A DNA stretch of 64,000 bases from Salinimicrobium terrae DSM 17865 (GTDB lineage Bacteria; Bacteroidota; Bacteroidia; Flavobacteriales; Flavobacteriaceae), in the NCBI RefSeq assembly GCF_000424665.1, contig NZ_KE384221.1, positions 208,623-272,622 of the forward strand, written 5' to 3'. Of the stretch, positions 34,461 to 44,037 are shown in pieces (the stretch's first letter is position 1; the number at the start of each line of letters is the position of its first letter). Made by a program: the position numbers and the translations under genes. Below the pieces are notes generated by a model. That model saw only the letters and a program-made list of their open reading frames with translations. It was not told where the DNA came from and did not search any database.

Positions 34461-34674
34461 AATGTGAGAGAGCAGGTGAGAAGCCTGTCCCGAACCCCTC
34501 GTAAAGCTTAGGATAAAATCCGGCGAGGGGAAGTCGTTTAAAGCCTCACCGCTTCGTATTTCTGTAATGCTCAGGTCAATTAATTTAATATAACTGTTAA
34601 TTCTTTCTATACGACAGCAGCATCCCAATACAAACTTTGTAATTTAAATAATTATTCACCTAAAGCTTTTAAAA

Positions 34675-34872
34675 ATGAGACAAATAAATTCAGTTTTTCT
34701 CGTAGGAACCCTTGGAATACTATTTACTTCTATGGCCCACATTTTAATGGCGGTTATTACTTCTGAGGAAACGGCTGCCTCTACTTTCTGGATGTTGTAT
34801 CCTGTTTTTGCAGGATTTCTGGTGGTAGGAACACGAGTGATGATGAAAAGAAAACTGACACAAAAGGATTAA
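34675..34872 (+). CDS. Small two-helix membrane protein, unknown
   Basis: This 65-residue protein has two hydrophobic helices (about 7-28, VFLVGTLGILFTSMAHILMAV, and 38-54, FWMLYPVFAGFLVVGTRV) and a basic C-terminus (MMKRKLTQKD). No family is recognised. It starts with ATG in an AT-rich leader and is followed 12 bases later by an acetyltransferase gene, so the two may be co-expressed. Codon use looks normal for the window. Confidence 0.6.
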   Translation: MRQINSVFLVGTLGILFTSMAHILMAVITSEETAASTFWMLYPVFAGFLVVGTRVMMKRKLTQKD

Positions 34873-34884
34873 TGAATCCTGTAC

Positions 34885-35703
34885 ATGAAGATACATAATC
34901 TTGCGAGCACAGCTTTTGAAGAGGTTATCTCCTGCTTTCTCTCTGCCTTTGATAACTACTTTGTCACCCTTCCGCAGAGTACAGAATACTGGAAACAGCG
35001 CTTTTCTACAGCGAGGGTAGATTGGGAGCTTTCATTCGGTATGTTTGACAAGGATCAACTCGTTGGGTTTATTATCCATGGTGTTGATCAACACAACGAG
35101 GTACTTACAGCTTATAATAGCGGCACCGGAGTACTTCCCCTTTATCGCGGAAAAAATATTGTCGAGAAACTTTATACTCATGCTGTACCAAAATTAAAAA
35201 ATAAAGGAATTGTGAAATGCCTGCTGGAAGTGATCATTGAAAATGGCAGGGCTGTTAAGGTCTATGAAAAAATTGGTTTCGAAGTAACTCAAATTTTAAA
35301 ATCTTACAAAGGAACTCTGGATGCCGATGTGGGAAATGAATACGAGGTAGAGAGTATTTCTTATCAAAAAGTTCTGGACCTGGAACTTTATGATCCAAAA
35401 TCCTATAGTTGGGATAATTCGGCAGAAGCAGTTAAAAAAGCCGAGGAGAACACCGAAACTCATTTACTAATTGATGGTGAAAATGAACCTACGGGTTATT
35501 TTACCATAGACCATTCTCAAAATATTCTTCAGATAGAAAGTGCAAATCAACATTTCAATGGTCTGTTTGATGCCGTAACGGGAGTGGCTACCACAATTAA
35601 GATTAAAAATATTCCTGCTCATCGTACTGAACTTATTGAAGCATTGCTGGCCCGGAACTTTGAAAATACAGTTAATCAACACCAAATGGAATTTTATTTA
35701 TGA
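34885..35703 (+). CDS. GNAT family N-acetyltransferase with C-terminal extension
   Basis: The product has 272 residues. Residues 1-145 form a GNAT domain: SFGMFDKDQLVGFIIHG, the acetyl-CoA loop GVLPLYRGKNIVEKLYTHA and KVYEKIGFEVTQILKSYKG. The second half (about 150-272) has no recognised motif but shows a beta-alpha pattern (PTGYFTIDHSQNILQIES) that could be a degenerate second GNAT-like fold. The substrate is unknown. Confidence 0.8.
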   Translation: MKIHNLASTAFEEVISCFLSAFDNYFVTLPQSTEYWKQRFSTARVDWELSFGMFDKDQLVGFIIHGVDQHNEVLTAYNSGTGVLPLYRGKNIVEKLYTHAVPKLKNKGIVKCLLEVIIENGRAVKVYEKIGFEVTQILKSYKGTLDADVGNEYEVESISYQKVLDLELYDPKSYSWDNSAEAVKKAEENTETHLLIDGENEPTGYFTIDHSQNILQIESANQHFNGLFDAVTGVATTIKIKNIPAHRTELIEALLARNFENTVNQHQMEFYL

Positions 35704-35811
35704 TTAATTCCTGATAGGCTATTTTTGATTTCCCAAAGGAAAATCCAATCGTTTGAAAAAATTCAGGTTTTCAATCAATTGAATATTGAGGAATAATTTA
35801 GTTGTTACACC

Positions 35812-36417
35812 ATGGTTCAAAATCAGAAAACAAACTTGCTGTTGAGGGATGGAGAAGCATATTATTTTGGAAAAATTCTCAATGGAAAATTGGCCGGTGA
35901 TTATTTCAACCGACTCATGGAAACAATTGACTGGAAGCAGGATGAGGTAATTATCTTTGGTAAAAGGGTTGTGACCAGGAGAATGACGGGCTGGTATGGC
36001 GAAAAGGAATTTGAATACACCTACTCCAAAATTACCCGCAAAGCAAAGATCTGGACCCCCGAATTAATTGAGTTGAAGAACCTGGTGGAAGAGGAAACGG
36101 GATTGAAGTTTAATTCTTGTTTGCTCAACCTTTATCACACAGGAGAGGAGGGAATGTCCTGGCACAGCGATGCCGAAGCCGAATTGGGGAAACAACCGGC
36201 AATTGCTTCAGTTAGTCTGGGCGCAGAACGTAGATTCGTATTTAAACATAAAACTTCCGGTGAAAAATATGAACTTCAGCTTGAGCCGGGAAGTTTATTA
36301 CTTATGGCCGGGGAAACTCAGAAATACTGGTTGCATAGTCTTCCGAAGTCAAAGAAAGTTAAGGAGCCGAGGATAAATTTAACTTTCAGAAATATTGTCA
36401 TAAAAGAAAAGAGTTAA
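35812..36417 (+). CDS. AlkB-like 2-oxoglutarate/Fe(II)-dependent dioxygenase
   Basis: This 201-residue protein resembles the ALKBH2/3-type DNA repair dioxygenases. The Fe(II) ligands are H118 and D120 (SWHSDAEAE) and H175 (YWLHSLPKS). R187 and R193 in the PRINLTFRN motif bind 2-oxoglutarate and substrate. The nucleotide-recognition lid appears as RRMTGWYGEKEFEYTYS. It removes alkyl groups from adenine or cytosine in DNA or RNA by oxidation. It stands alone with its own upstream gap and is not next to an ada regulator. Confidence 0.92.
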   Translation: MVQNQKTNLLLRDGEAYYFGKILNGKLAGDYFNRLMETIDWKQDEVIIFGKRVVTRRMTGWYGEKEFEYTYSKITRKAKIWTPELIELKNLVEEETGLKFNSCLLNLYHTGEEGMSWHSDAEAELGKQPAIASVSLGAERRFVFKHKTSGEKYELQLEPGSLLLMAGETQKYWLHSLPKSKKVKEPRINLTFRNIVIKEKS

Positions 36418-36537
36418 GACCGCTTCGTTACAAGGACCAAGAATCAAGATAAAATTTGATAAACTTAAAAGTAATGAGTTAAGAATTAAAATTTATCACG
36501 TTTCAAAAGTCTAGTCGCACAAAAATTTTCAGGAATT

Positions 36538-37467
36538 TTAAAAAATTGAAAATCCTGTGAGGGTGGTGAGCCGCTCGAGAGAGGCCATGCCTAAAGCCGA
36601 ATTTCCTTTGGGATTGAGCGGCGGACTCCATACGGTCACTGCAAATCTATCGGGATGAACAGCAACTATTCCACCGCCTACTCCACTTTTCCCCGGTAAG
36701 CCTACCTCAAAACTGAATTCTCCCGCTTCGTCGTAGAAACCGCAGGTTTGCATAAGGGCATTGATCCTTTTCACTTGCCGGCCGGTAAGGAATTCACGAT
36801 CTGAGCCTATTACTTTACCGTTGTTGGCAAAAATGATAAACGCGTTGGAAAGCTCGCGGCAGGACATAGCGAGAGAACACTGGTGAAAATAAAAGTCTAG
36901 TACCTCATCGGCAGTATTCTCAATGTTTCCGAAAGATTTGAGGTAATTTACCATAGCGTAATTGCGGTATCCTTCAGATCTTTCGGAGGCTGCGACCACA
37001 TTATCGTAATCAATACTGGTATCCCCCGTGATCTCGTGCAAAAAAGCGAGTAAAGCTGCTTTTGGATTTGAAAAATGAGAAACAAGAACATCGGCCACCA
37101 CCAGGGCACCTGCATTAATAAAGGGATTCCGGGGAATTCCCGAATCATTTTCAAGCTGAGAAAGGGAATTAAACGGATCTCCCGAAGGTTCAACACCTAC
37201 GCGGTTCCAAAGCTTGTCCCCAACCACCTTCATAGCGAGCGAAAGAGTAAAAACCTTGGAAATCGACTGAATAGAAAACCGTTCTTTACTGTCACCAAAA
37301 CAGTAATTATTTCCTTTTAAATCATAAAGGTGCATACCAAATTTATTTGGAGGTACTTTAGCCAACTCAGGGATGTATGATGCGACCTTACCCGATCTTG
37401 GCTGGTCTATGTATTCCTGATTGATCTGGTTAAGAATTTTTTGATAATCTACACTATGTGAGGTCAT
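36538..37467 (-). CDS. glsA: Glutaminase
   Basis: This 309-residue protein is a serine-dependent beta-lactamase-fold glutaminase. The SxxK pair S68/K71 lies in FSIQSISKVF. The other conserved blocks are PRNPFINAGALVVADVL, EGYRNYAMVNYLKSFGNI, QCSLAMSCRELSNAF and GLPGKSGVGGGIVAV. It converts glutamine to glutamate and ammonia in the cytoplasm. The start ATG overlaps the end of pepE by 14 bases, indicating one transcript. Glutamine synthetase III, doing the reverse reaction, lies 26 kb away. Confidence 0.95.
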   Translation of the reverse strand: MTSHSVDYQKILNQINQEYIDQPRSGKVASYIPELAKVPPNKFGMHLYDLKGNNYCFGDSKERFSIQSISKVFTLSLAMKVVGDKLWNRVGVEPSGDPFNSLSQLENDSGIPRNPFINAGALVVADVLVSHFSNPKAALLAFLHEITGDTSIDYDNVVAASERSEGYRNYAMVNYLKSFGNIENTADEVLDFYFHQCSLAMSCRELSNAFIIFANNGKVIGSDREFLTGRQVKRINALMQTCGFYDEAGEFSFEVGLPGKSGVGGGIVAVHPDRFAVTVWSPPLNPKGNSALGMASLERLTTLTGFSIF

Positions 37468-38161
37468 TCAATAAGGTTTCCGGTTCTACTTCAAATGGTT
37501 CTTGATTAGCTTCAAAAATTCGGGCTGTAAGTTCTCCTTTTAATTTTATATCCTTGCCTTTGACCTCCAGCCAACTCCCCTCGCGTAGACCTACAACGGG
37601 AGGGGTGTTGTGACGATGAAATTCTTTAATGCGTGTTTCGCGGGTCTCTCCTTTATGGGTTGACTCTGGATCTGGATCCAGGTAGTGGGGATTAATATTG
37701 AACGGTACTAAGCCCAGAGTATTAAAAGAAGGCGGATATACGATGGGCATATCATTGGTGGTCTTCATAGTAAGGCCGGCAATATTTGTGCCGGCGCTGG
37801 TTCCCAAATAAGGAACTCCATTTTTAACCGTTTCCTTTAGAATTGGGAGCAGGTCATACCTGTAAAGCTGTTGGACTAGGAGAAAAGTGTTTCCTCCTCC
37901 GGTAAAAATTCCTTCAGCTTTGGTGACAGCCTCTCGAGGCTCCGCAAATTCATGAATTCCTTTAATCTCCAGGCCTGCCTTTTTAAAAGCTTTTTGGGCA
38001 GTTGCAGTATAATCTGTATGGGAGATTCCTCCGGGACGTGCATAGGGGATAAACAAAATATAATTACATCCCGAAAAATGCCTTTTTAAAAGAGGTATTA
38101 GGTACTCAAGATATTCCTGGCCATGCAAAGTAGAAGTACTGGCAAGAATTAAATTTTTCAT
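37454..38161 (-). CDS. pepE: Dipeptidase PepE (aspartyl dipeptidase, S51 family)
   Basis: The protein has 235 residues, the usual length. Nucleophile S122 is in YLGTSAGTNIAGL, and the acidic partner region NPHYLDPDPESTHKGETRE is present. GIFTGGGNTFLLVQQLY is the family glycine-rich motif. The family cleaves N-terminal Asp-X dipeptides in the cytoplasm. It precedes glsA in a two-gene operon, which fits release and use of acidic amino acids. Confidence 0.92.
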   Translation of the reverse strand: MKNLILASTSTLHGQEYLEYLIPLLKRHFSGCNYILFIPYARPGGISHTDYTATAQKAFKKAGLEIKGIHEFAEPREAVTKAEGIFTGGGNTFLLVQQLYRYDLLPILKETVKNGVPYLGTSAGTNIAGLTMKTTNDMPIVYPPSFNTLGLVPFNINPHYLDPDPESTHKGETRETRIKEFHRHNTPPVVGLREGSWLEVKGKDIKLKGELTARIFEANQEPFEVEPETLLNDLT

Positions 38162-38447
38162 GTGGTGGTATTAGCAGTTGTGGTAAAATTAATAAATATG
38201 GGAGAGGCAGATTCTAAAATTTGGCCAATTCTATGAATTAAAGGTCATTCATTTATCCTTTGAAATGACGAAACATTTTTAAATCCGGTCCCTGGAAAAA
38301 AACTTCATCAACTCCCGAACCCATATTATTAATAAACGCCTTCTAATTAGGTTTAATAATGGCTATTTCCCAATCTTTAACGAAAATTTAGTCGGGAATT
38401 AAATTTTTATAAAGATTAGATTTTGTTCCTTTAAGAAAACCCGAATT

Positions 38448-39242
38448 ATGAGACCCATTTTATCCTGTATCCTTTTCTTCATTACATTATCTGTTCTTGC
38501 CCAGACGAGGGTGCAAATTTCAGGGAATGTTACTCCACCTATGGGAGAGAGTCCTGAAGGAATCACCGTGGTTAACCGGACAGCGAAAAATGCGACTATT
38601 GTAAATGAAGAAGGGGAGTTTACCGTTAGAGTGGCTGCCGGAGATACACTACATTTTTCTGCTCTTCAATTTCAGGATTTTTCTGTTGTTGTGGATGAAG
38701 GGGTGGTGGAGAACCGGCAGCTGAATGTTTTTGTTTCTGAAGCAATTACCGAGCTTCCGGAAGTTGTAGTTTCTCCTTATGATCTTTCGGGTAACGTACA
38801 GGTTGATGTGAAAATAATTCCAGTAGTGGAGGCTGAACTCCCTACAAGATCTGCAGCCGAAATAAATCCTTATGAAAATACTTTTCGACCGGACTCCCTG
38901 GTTTCACCTCCGAATGCGGCCATGCGAAGTGCTATGATCTACAGCGGGGTAGGCATTGCGAACATTTTTAGAAATATTTTCACTTCCCGCGATGTCACCA
39001 CTACTGTGGGGGGAGATGAAGATATTGATGACCAGGTTCTTCAGTTATACGAGGACGATTTCTTTAATGAACAACTAAACATCCCGGAGGAGAACATTCA
39101 CGAGTTTATTCTTTTTGCTGAAGACAATGGTTTAACTCCTGAAATGCTGAAGCCCGAAAATGAGATGGCACTTATAGAATTTCTTGTTGCTCAAAGCCAA
39201 AAGTATAAACTGCGTAAGGCAAATCCAGCAAGGGGCCAATAG
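38448..39242 (+). CDS. Secreted CarboxypepD_reg-like domain protein (paralogue 1)
   Basis: This 264-residue protein has a signal peptide (ILSCILFFITLSVLAQ). An N-terminal carboxypeptidase-regulatory-like beta-sandwich follows (GNVTPPMGESPEGITVVNRT ... EEGEFTVRVAAGDTLHFSALQF). Next comes ITELPEVVVSPYDLSGN, which in TonB receptors would precede the plug. No plug or barrel follows. The C-terminal half is helical and acidic (DDFFNEQLNIPEENIHEFIL). The next gene is a paralogue with the same layout. The role is unknown; the proteins are periplasmic or outer-membrane associated. Confidence 0.8.
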   Translation: MRPILSCILFFITLSVLAQTRVQISGNVTPPMGESPEGITVVNRTAKNATIVNEEGEFTVRVAAGDTLHFSALQFQDFSVVVDEGVVENRQLNVFVSEAITELPEVVVSPYDLSGNVQVDVKIIPVVEAELPTRSAAEINPYENTFRPDSLVSPPNAAMRSAMIYSGVGIANIFRNIFTSRDVTTTVGGDEDIDDQVLQLYEDDFFNEQLNIPEENIHEFILFAEDNGLTPEMLKPENEMALIEFLVAQSQKYKLRKANPARGQ

Positions 39243-39366
39243 AAGAAAAAATTAGTTTCAAAAATAAGTATTCATTTTCCACTTTTTGAGAGGTAAATGC
39301 TGTTTTTTCTGTACAAATTTTGCTTTTTCGTTGTGATTCTTAGGGAATTTTGGCGTTCTTTATAAC

Positions 39367-40170
39367 ATGAAGCATCTGCTACTCCTCAGCTTCCTTTTCT
39401 TGTTTATTACCACTTCTGCCCAGACGTTTGGTGAGGTTGAGCTTTACGGAAAAATTACAGTTCCTGCTGAAGCTGACTCCGCGGGAATAGCTGTATATAA
39501 CAAAAATACCGGGAAAGGAAGCGTGTCAACAAAAGATGGAGAATTTTCTATTGTTGCTAACCTTAACGATTCCCTTTACCTTTCCGCCTTGCAATACCAG
39601 AGCCTTCTGGTAGTGGTGGATGAAAATATGATCAAAAGAGGTACACTTCAGGTAGAGATCACCGAAAATATAAATGAATTGCCCGAAGTTGTAATTAAAC
39701 CTCATGATCTAACCGGAAATCTCACAGCAGACCTTCAAAATATTCCCATTCAACAGCTTGATCTACCTGCATGGTCCGCAGCTGAATTAAACAATATGGA
39801 CTTTTCTTTTGCCCCCGATGGTCAATCTGCAGTGTCTAATGCAGCCATGGGTGGAGGGACTGGTAAGCATGGTTTCCAACCTAAAATGATCATTGGAGGA
39901 CTGGTAGATCTTTTGATTCCAAATTCAAATTCCAAAGTAGTAGATCCTTTTGAGAAAAAAGCATCTTTTACAATGCTGGAAAAAGAGCTAACGAGCCGCT
40001 ATGATCCTCAATTTTTTGAGGAGGTGCTTCAAATTGAGAGGGAAAAGATCTCGGCGTTTATTGCCTTTCTAAGTGATCAGGGTGTTTCACAAGTTCTTTT
40101 AAAAAAGGGAAAAGAGTTGCAGCTGCTAGATCTTATGGTGCTTCAGAGTGTGAATTATCGCCAAAAATAA
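39367..40170 (+). CDS. Secreted CarboxypepD_reg-like domain protein (paralogue 2)
   Basis: This 267-residue protein has a signal peptide (LLLLSFLFLFITTSAQ) and the same architecture as its neighbour. A CarboxypepD-like domain (GKITVPAEADSAGIAVYNKN ... KDGEFSIVANLNDSLYLSAL) is followed by INELPEVVIKPHDLTGN and a helical C-terminal part (FFEEVLQIEREKISAFIAFL). It resembles paralogue 1 over the whole length, with a diverged middle. The 124-base gap between the two has no terminator I can see, so they may be co-transcribed. Function is unknown. Confidence 0.8.
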   Translation: MKHLLLLSFLFLFITTSAQTFGEVELYGKITVPAEADSAGIAVYNKNTGKGSVSTKDGEFSIVANLNDSLYLSALQYQSLLVVVDENMIKRGTLQVEITENINELPEVVIKPHDLTGNLTADLQNIPIQQLDLPAWSAAELNNMDFSFAPDGQSAVSNAAMGGGTGKHGFQPKMIIGGLVDLLIPNSNSKVVDPFEKKASFTMLEKELTSRYDPQFFEEVLQIEREKISAFIAFLSDQGVSQVLLKKGKELQLLDLMVLQSVNYRQK

Positions 40171-40413
40171 AATAAATAGATTGAAAACTCATTTTTTATT
40201 TTCACTCCTATTTTCTAACTTGTTGTGACAGAATTTAACCAAAAGAGATCAGATTTTCACCTTTCTGAGAGGAATAGAGAAAGACAAATAAAAGGAAACT
40301 GACAACTTTTTTGAACAAATTAAAGTCTTTATTTCAGGTTAGAATTTTTAGACGATCTGGAAGAACATTAATAGCTTTTGCTTCTGAAAATACTGTTTAC
40401 TTTTAATCAAATT

Positions 40414-42609
40414 TCAAAACAGCACTTCTTCAAAGGGAACGTCTTCTCCCGCTAATAAAAACACTTTATTTTTAAGGCCGGAAGTCTTTGCCTGCAGTTC
40501 CCGGTAGTAGTCTGCATAATCAACATCGGGTTCTTTTAATCCAAGAAAAACGAGATCGGCTTTTTGGCTTGATTCGGCAAGGATTTCCGGGAAGTTTTTG
40601 CCAGCTGCTATTATGACTTCATAACCTGCATTAGAACGCATTTTATCAATCATTTTAGCCAGGTTTTGTTCAGCTCCTATAGCGGCGGACTCATTTGCTA
40701 CGACCATTTTAATGGTAAGGTCTGCCTCGCTCCATTCCCGGCTCCGTTTCAGCATATGCGCCATTACGATCATTAGCGCCCCGTTTAATTTTAAACCTCC
40801 CCACCAGAGATCTATTTTTTCTTTAGGATTAGCATTGTAATCTGCCTCCATATCCAGGATCATTACATTACGCTGCGACCTGAAAAAATAATTGATCATA
40901 TCACAATAATCAGGTAGGTGACTTTCCTCCCTGGTATCTCCAAGGATAACGGTATTGGGAACCAGGGTGCCCAGTCCATAATTATCTACCATTGTTTTAG
41001 CTCCGACATATGGATTAGCGGCCGGCACTATACGGACTAAACTGTAAATTCCTTTTCTGGAAAGAAATTCTTTGGTATGCCGTTCCAGCTCTATTATTCT
41101 TTTCTTGTTAATATTTCTGTTCGTAAGAACTGTCGCTACTGTCATTAAAGCCTTTCCCTGTACAAAGCTGTTAGCCATAGCTATGAGATGCCAACGGCTC
41201 AAAGGAGCTCCCGACAAGACCAGGAAGTGAGGACGCCAGTTTTTAGGATCGGCTACTTCCCCAAGACGCATTAAGCTGGACCGGATGAGGCTTAATAGAA
41301 TTCCACGTCCTACTCCTCCCCAGGTTCTCTCAAGATTCCTGCGTTTGAGCCAGAAGAAAATAGCAGATACAAAGATAGCTGCGATAAAAGTTGCCAAAGG
41401 ATTAATTAAGATCATAGCACTTATACAACCTGCTGCCCCTAATAGGGAAAAAAACCAGTGAACTTTAAAACGTGGACGGAATGACGGGGATTTCAGAATA
41501 TTTTCAACTCCTGCAGAGATATTCAACACCCCATAAGCTGTAAGGAAAAACATTGTTAGCACCGGGGCTATCATGTTCAAATCTCCTAGAAGTACGGCGG
41601 TAATAGTAAAAATAAGGGTGAAAATAGTACCCATTCGGGGAAGGTTTTCTTTTCCGCTTCCCTTCCCTAATCTCGCCATTACAGGAGGTAAGACTCCATC
41701 CCGGGCAAGTGCCTGCAGCACTCTGGGGGCAGCCATGGTGCTGCCAAGAGCACTGGATAATGTAGCACCCCAAACACCTATTAGGATAGCATCTCCCCAA
41801 AAGGCGATCCTTCGCATGATCATTGGGTCTTCTATAAGACTACTGGCGTCGGCACGCGTAGCCAGAATTATTGGTAAAACCATGTAAATTACATAACCCG
41901 CACCTACAGCCATAAAAGTGCCTTTAGGTATTGACTTAGCAGCGTCCTTCAAATCTCCAGACATATTGACCCCCACGTCAATACCTGTTACTGCGGGAAA
42001 GAAAACCGCAAAAACAACCCAAAACGGAACTGAATTTTCTGGAGATGCACCCCATAATTCTATTTCGGTAGATTCAATTGGGCTACCAAAAATTAATGAA
42101 ATAAGAGAAATGACAATTGCGGCAAGAATAAAATATTGTACCCGGCTGGCTGCTTTGGCCGAAACAAGGGCTACGCCGGCAACAAAAAGAATAGCGGCAA
42201 CGGCTATTATTTTTTCATTTAATTGAGGGAAAACTTGCACTATACTTTCAGCAAAACCCACCGTATACATGGAAACAGATAAGGCCTGGGCCAGGTACAG
42301 AGAAATACCAACTGCGCCTCCACTCTCGATCCCAAGGGATCGACTTATCATATAATAAGCACCACCAATCTTTACCTGTTGATCTGTGGCTATAGCCGCA
42401 AGGGAAAGAGAAGTGAGGAAAGTGATAGATGTAGCCAGAGTAACAATTATAAGACTGCCTACTAGACCAACATTACCTACTACCCAGCCAAACCGAAGGT
42501 ACATGATCACTCCCAGTATGGTGAGAATGGATGGTGTGAAAACACCCGCAAAAGTGCTGAGGCCGGAAGATTTTACGGGGCTTACCTTCTTCTTGTTTTT
42601 GTTTTCCAA
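40414..42609 (-). CDS. Amino acid permease / SLC12 (Na-K-Cl cotransporter)-like transporter
   Basis: The membrane domain (residues about 15-430) has twelve predicted spans. The first helix is unwound by GVFTPSILTILGVIMYLRFGWVVG, the signature of cation-chloride cotransporters (SLC12). Other conserved parts are FAVFFPAVTGIDVGVNMSGDLKDAAKSIPKGT and SSALGSTMAAPRVLQALARD. A cytoplasmic C-terminal domain (about 440-730) resembles the SLC12 regulatory domain. It probably cotransports chloride with Na+ or K+; the ions are not certain. No ATG is available near the N-terminus. A TTG at 42609 gives MENKNKKKVSPVKSSG and is preferred; a TTG at 42633 would add eight residues. Confidence 0.88.
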   Translation of the reverse strand: MENKNKKKVSPVKSSGLSTFAGVFTPSILTILGVIMYLRFGWVVGNVGLVGSLIIVTLATSITFLTSLSLAAIATDQQVKIGGAYYMISRSLGIESGGAVGISLYLAQALSVSMYTVGFAESIVQVFPQLNEKIIAVAAILFVAGVALVSAKAASRVQYFILAAIVISLISLIFGSPIESTEIELWGASPENSVPFWVVFAVFFPAVTGIDVGVNMSGDLKDAAKSIPKGTFMAVGAGYVIYMVLPIILATRADASSLIEDPMIMRRIAFWGDAILIGVWGATLSSALGSTMAAPRVLQALARDGVLPPVMARLGKGSGKENLPRMGTIFTLIFTITAVLLGDLNMIAPVLTMFFLTAYGVLNISAGVENILKSPSFRPRFKVHWFFSLLGAAGCISAMILINPLATFIAAIFVSAIFFWLKRRNLERTWGGVGRGILLSLIRSSLMRLGEVADPKNWRPHFLVLSGAPLSRWHLIAMANSFVQGKALMTVATVLTNRNINKKRIIELERHTKEFLSRKGIYSLVRIVPAANPYVGAKTMVDNYGLGTLVPNTVILGDTREESHLPDYCDMINYFFRSQRNVMILDMEADYNANPKEKIDLWWGGLKLNGALMIVMAHMLKRSREWSEADLTIKMVVANESAAIGAEQNLAKMIDKMRSNAGYEVIIAAGKNFPEILAESSQKADLVFLGLKEPDVDYADYYRELQAKTSGLKNKVFLLAGEDVPFEEVLF

Positions 42610-42811
42610 ATTATTGTGCAATAGACACTTCAATATAGAAAAGGAAATGCAGAGGTAGAAATAAAAAGAAAATTTTTATTTCTTTTTTATGAAGTTTGAG
42701 GAAGGTCTGGAAAAAACATAATCTGAGATTAAAGAATTTGATTTCCTACCAAAATAAAATTCAGTTCAGAATTCTCTTTCTTAAAGAGAATTCGGGATGT
42801 GGGAAAATAAT

Positions 42812-43984
42812 TTAAGCCAGTTCCATTTTTTCAGATCTCAATTGGGGTTTTCTCTTTTTATATTTTCTTCCGTACCATAATAAAAAGCCTGTTACCGGCA
42901 AACTTGCACAGATGAGACTGGCAAAAAAAGAAATTATTTTCCCTGGAAGTCCGGCAATCGCACCAACATGAATGTCGAAATTCATCCTGATCATTTTTTC
43001 TGAAAATCCCGCTTCTTCATAAGCTCCATAAATACTTGGGGTTTCAATCTCCTCCAGCGTATTTTGATCATAAAAACGGTAATCTGCACTATAATAAACC
43101 CCATCCTCATAGGCAATTTCAACATATATACTCGAAGTTTCGGTATATGGATAGTGGATCTCAAAATCTACTGCTTCAGGAAATTCATTTTTCAGGTTTG
43201 CAAGGAGAGATTCGATGGGAGGATTTTCAGTAGGCTTAAAAGTACCGGTTGTGTTTTCCGGAATGGAAAAAACAACTTCTTTCTCTCCACCTACGCCTTT
43301 ATAGACAGCGTTCTCAAACCAATCAAAGACCATAACTAATCCGGTAAATACTACAACAACTGCAATAAAACTTACATAGAACCCTAAGACCGAATGTAAA
43401 TCAAAGTTCTTTCGTTTCCACTTTGTACTTTTTTTCCAGTCAAATGAAAAACGTTGGTTTTTCATTTTCTTGTTCTTCGGCCACCAAAGTATGATACCGG
43501 TAACCAGCATAAGAAAAAAGATGAAGGTACTCCAGCCCACGACCTGACTCCCTATTTCTTCAGGAAGCCATAAATACATGTGGCCATGCAGAATAAAATG
43601 GAAAAATCCTGTCATATGATCTTCTACTTTAAGGATTTCCCCGGTATAAGGATGAAGAAATACAGACTGATAAAATTCAGGTTCCAACTCGTAAAAAATG
43701 ACTTCTATAGGATCGGTCTCTTCGGCATAAACAGTACCGTGTACATTGTTTTCGGGGAAAACTTTCTGAGCTATGCCACGTGCCTCCAAAGGGGAAAGTA
43801 TAGGCTCGTTCCTTTGTTCAAATTCAGGAAGATCATTGGCTAGCATATTGATCTCCTCCTGAAAAACCCACATACAACCGGTAATTGCAATTACAAATAC
43901 AATTGCACCCGTGATTAATCCAAGATAGAGATGAATCTGCCTGATTACTTTCTTAAAATTCGATTTGCTCTTCTTCTTTTCCAT
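42812..43984 (-). CDS. PepSY-associated membrane protein (XusC-like)
   Basis: This 390-residue inner-membrane protein has four predicted spans: about 18-40, 146-166, 197-220 and 348-370. The PepSY_TM pattern runs from IRQIHLYLGLITGAIVFVIA through FHFILHGHMYLWLPEEIGSQ to WKRKNFDLHSVLGFYVSF and MNFDIHVGAIAGLPGKIISF. The histidines in membrane-edge positions fit haem or metal-linked reductase roles proposed for the family. Next to a TonB receptor and a DUF4374 lipoprotein it matches XusC of the Bacteroides Xus xenosiderophore system. A strong hairpin stands between it and the DUF4374 gene. Confidence 0.88.
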   Translation of the reverse strand: MEKKKSKSNFKKVIRQIHLYLGLITGAIVFVIAITGCMWVFQEEINMLANDLPEFEQRNEPILSPLEARGIAQKVFPENNVHGTVYAEETDPIEVIFYELEPEFYQSVFLHPYTGEILKVEDHMTGFFHFILHGHMYLWLPEEIGSQVVGWSTFIFFLMLVTGIILWWPKNKKMKNQRFSFDWKKSTKWKRKNFDLHSVLGFYVSFIAVVVVFTGLVMVFDWFENAVYKGVGGEKEVVFSIPENTTGTFKPTENPPIESLLANLKNEFPEAVDFEIHYPYTETSSIYVEIAYEDGVYYSADYRFYDQNTLEEIETPSIYGAYEEAGFSEKMIRMNFDIHVGAIAGLPGKIISFFASLICASLPVTGFLLWYGRKYKKRKPQLRSEKMELA

Positions 43985-43989
43985 ACCAA

Positions 43990-44030
43990 AACAAAAAAGG
44001 TCCCATGCACCAGAAGGTCTTCATGGGACC
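43990..44030 (-). terminator. Hairpin between the DUF4374 and PepSY genes
   Basis: A perfect 9-bp stem GGTCCCATG (43999-44007) / CATGGGACC (44022-44030) has a 14-base loop and is followed on the minus strand by TTTTTTGTTTT. It lies 8 bases after the DUF4374 stop. It could lower expression of the PepSY gene or simply stabilise the upstream mRNA. Confidence 0.8.
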
Positions 44031-44037
44031 GGTAAAA

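Noticed and set aside
34392-34628. Minus-strand frame of 78 codons across the tRNA-Gly repeats
   Set aside because: It is read through terminator hairpins and repeat units, has low-complexity composition and no recognisable protein feature.
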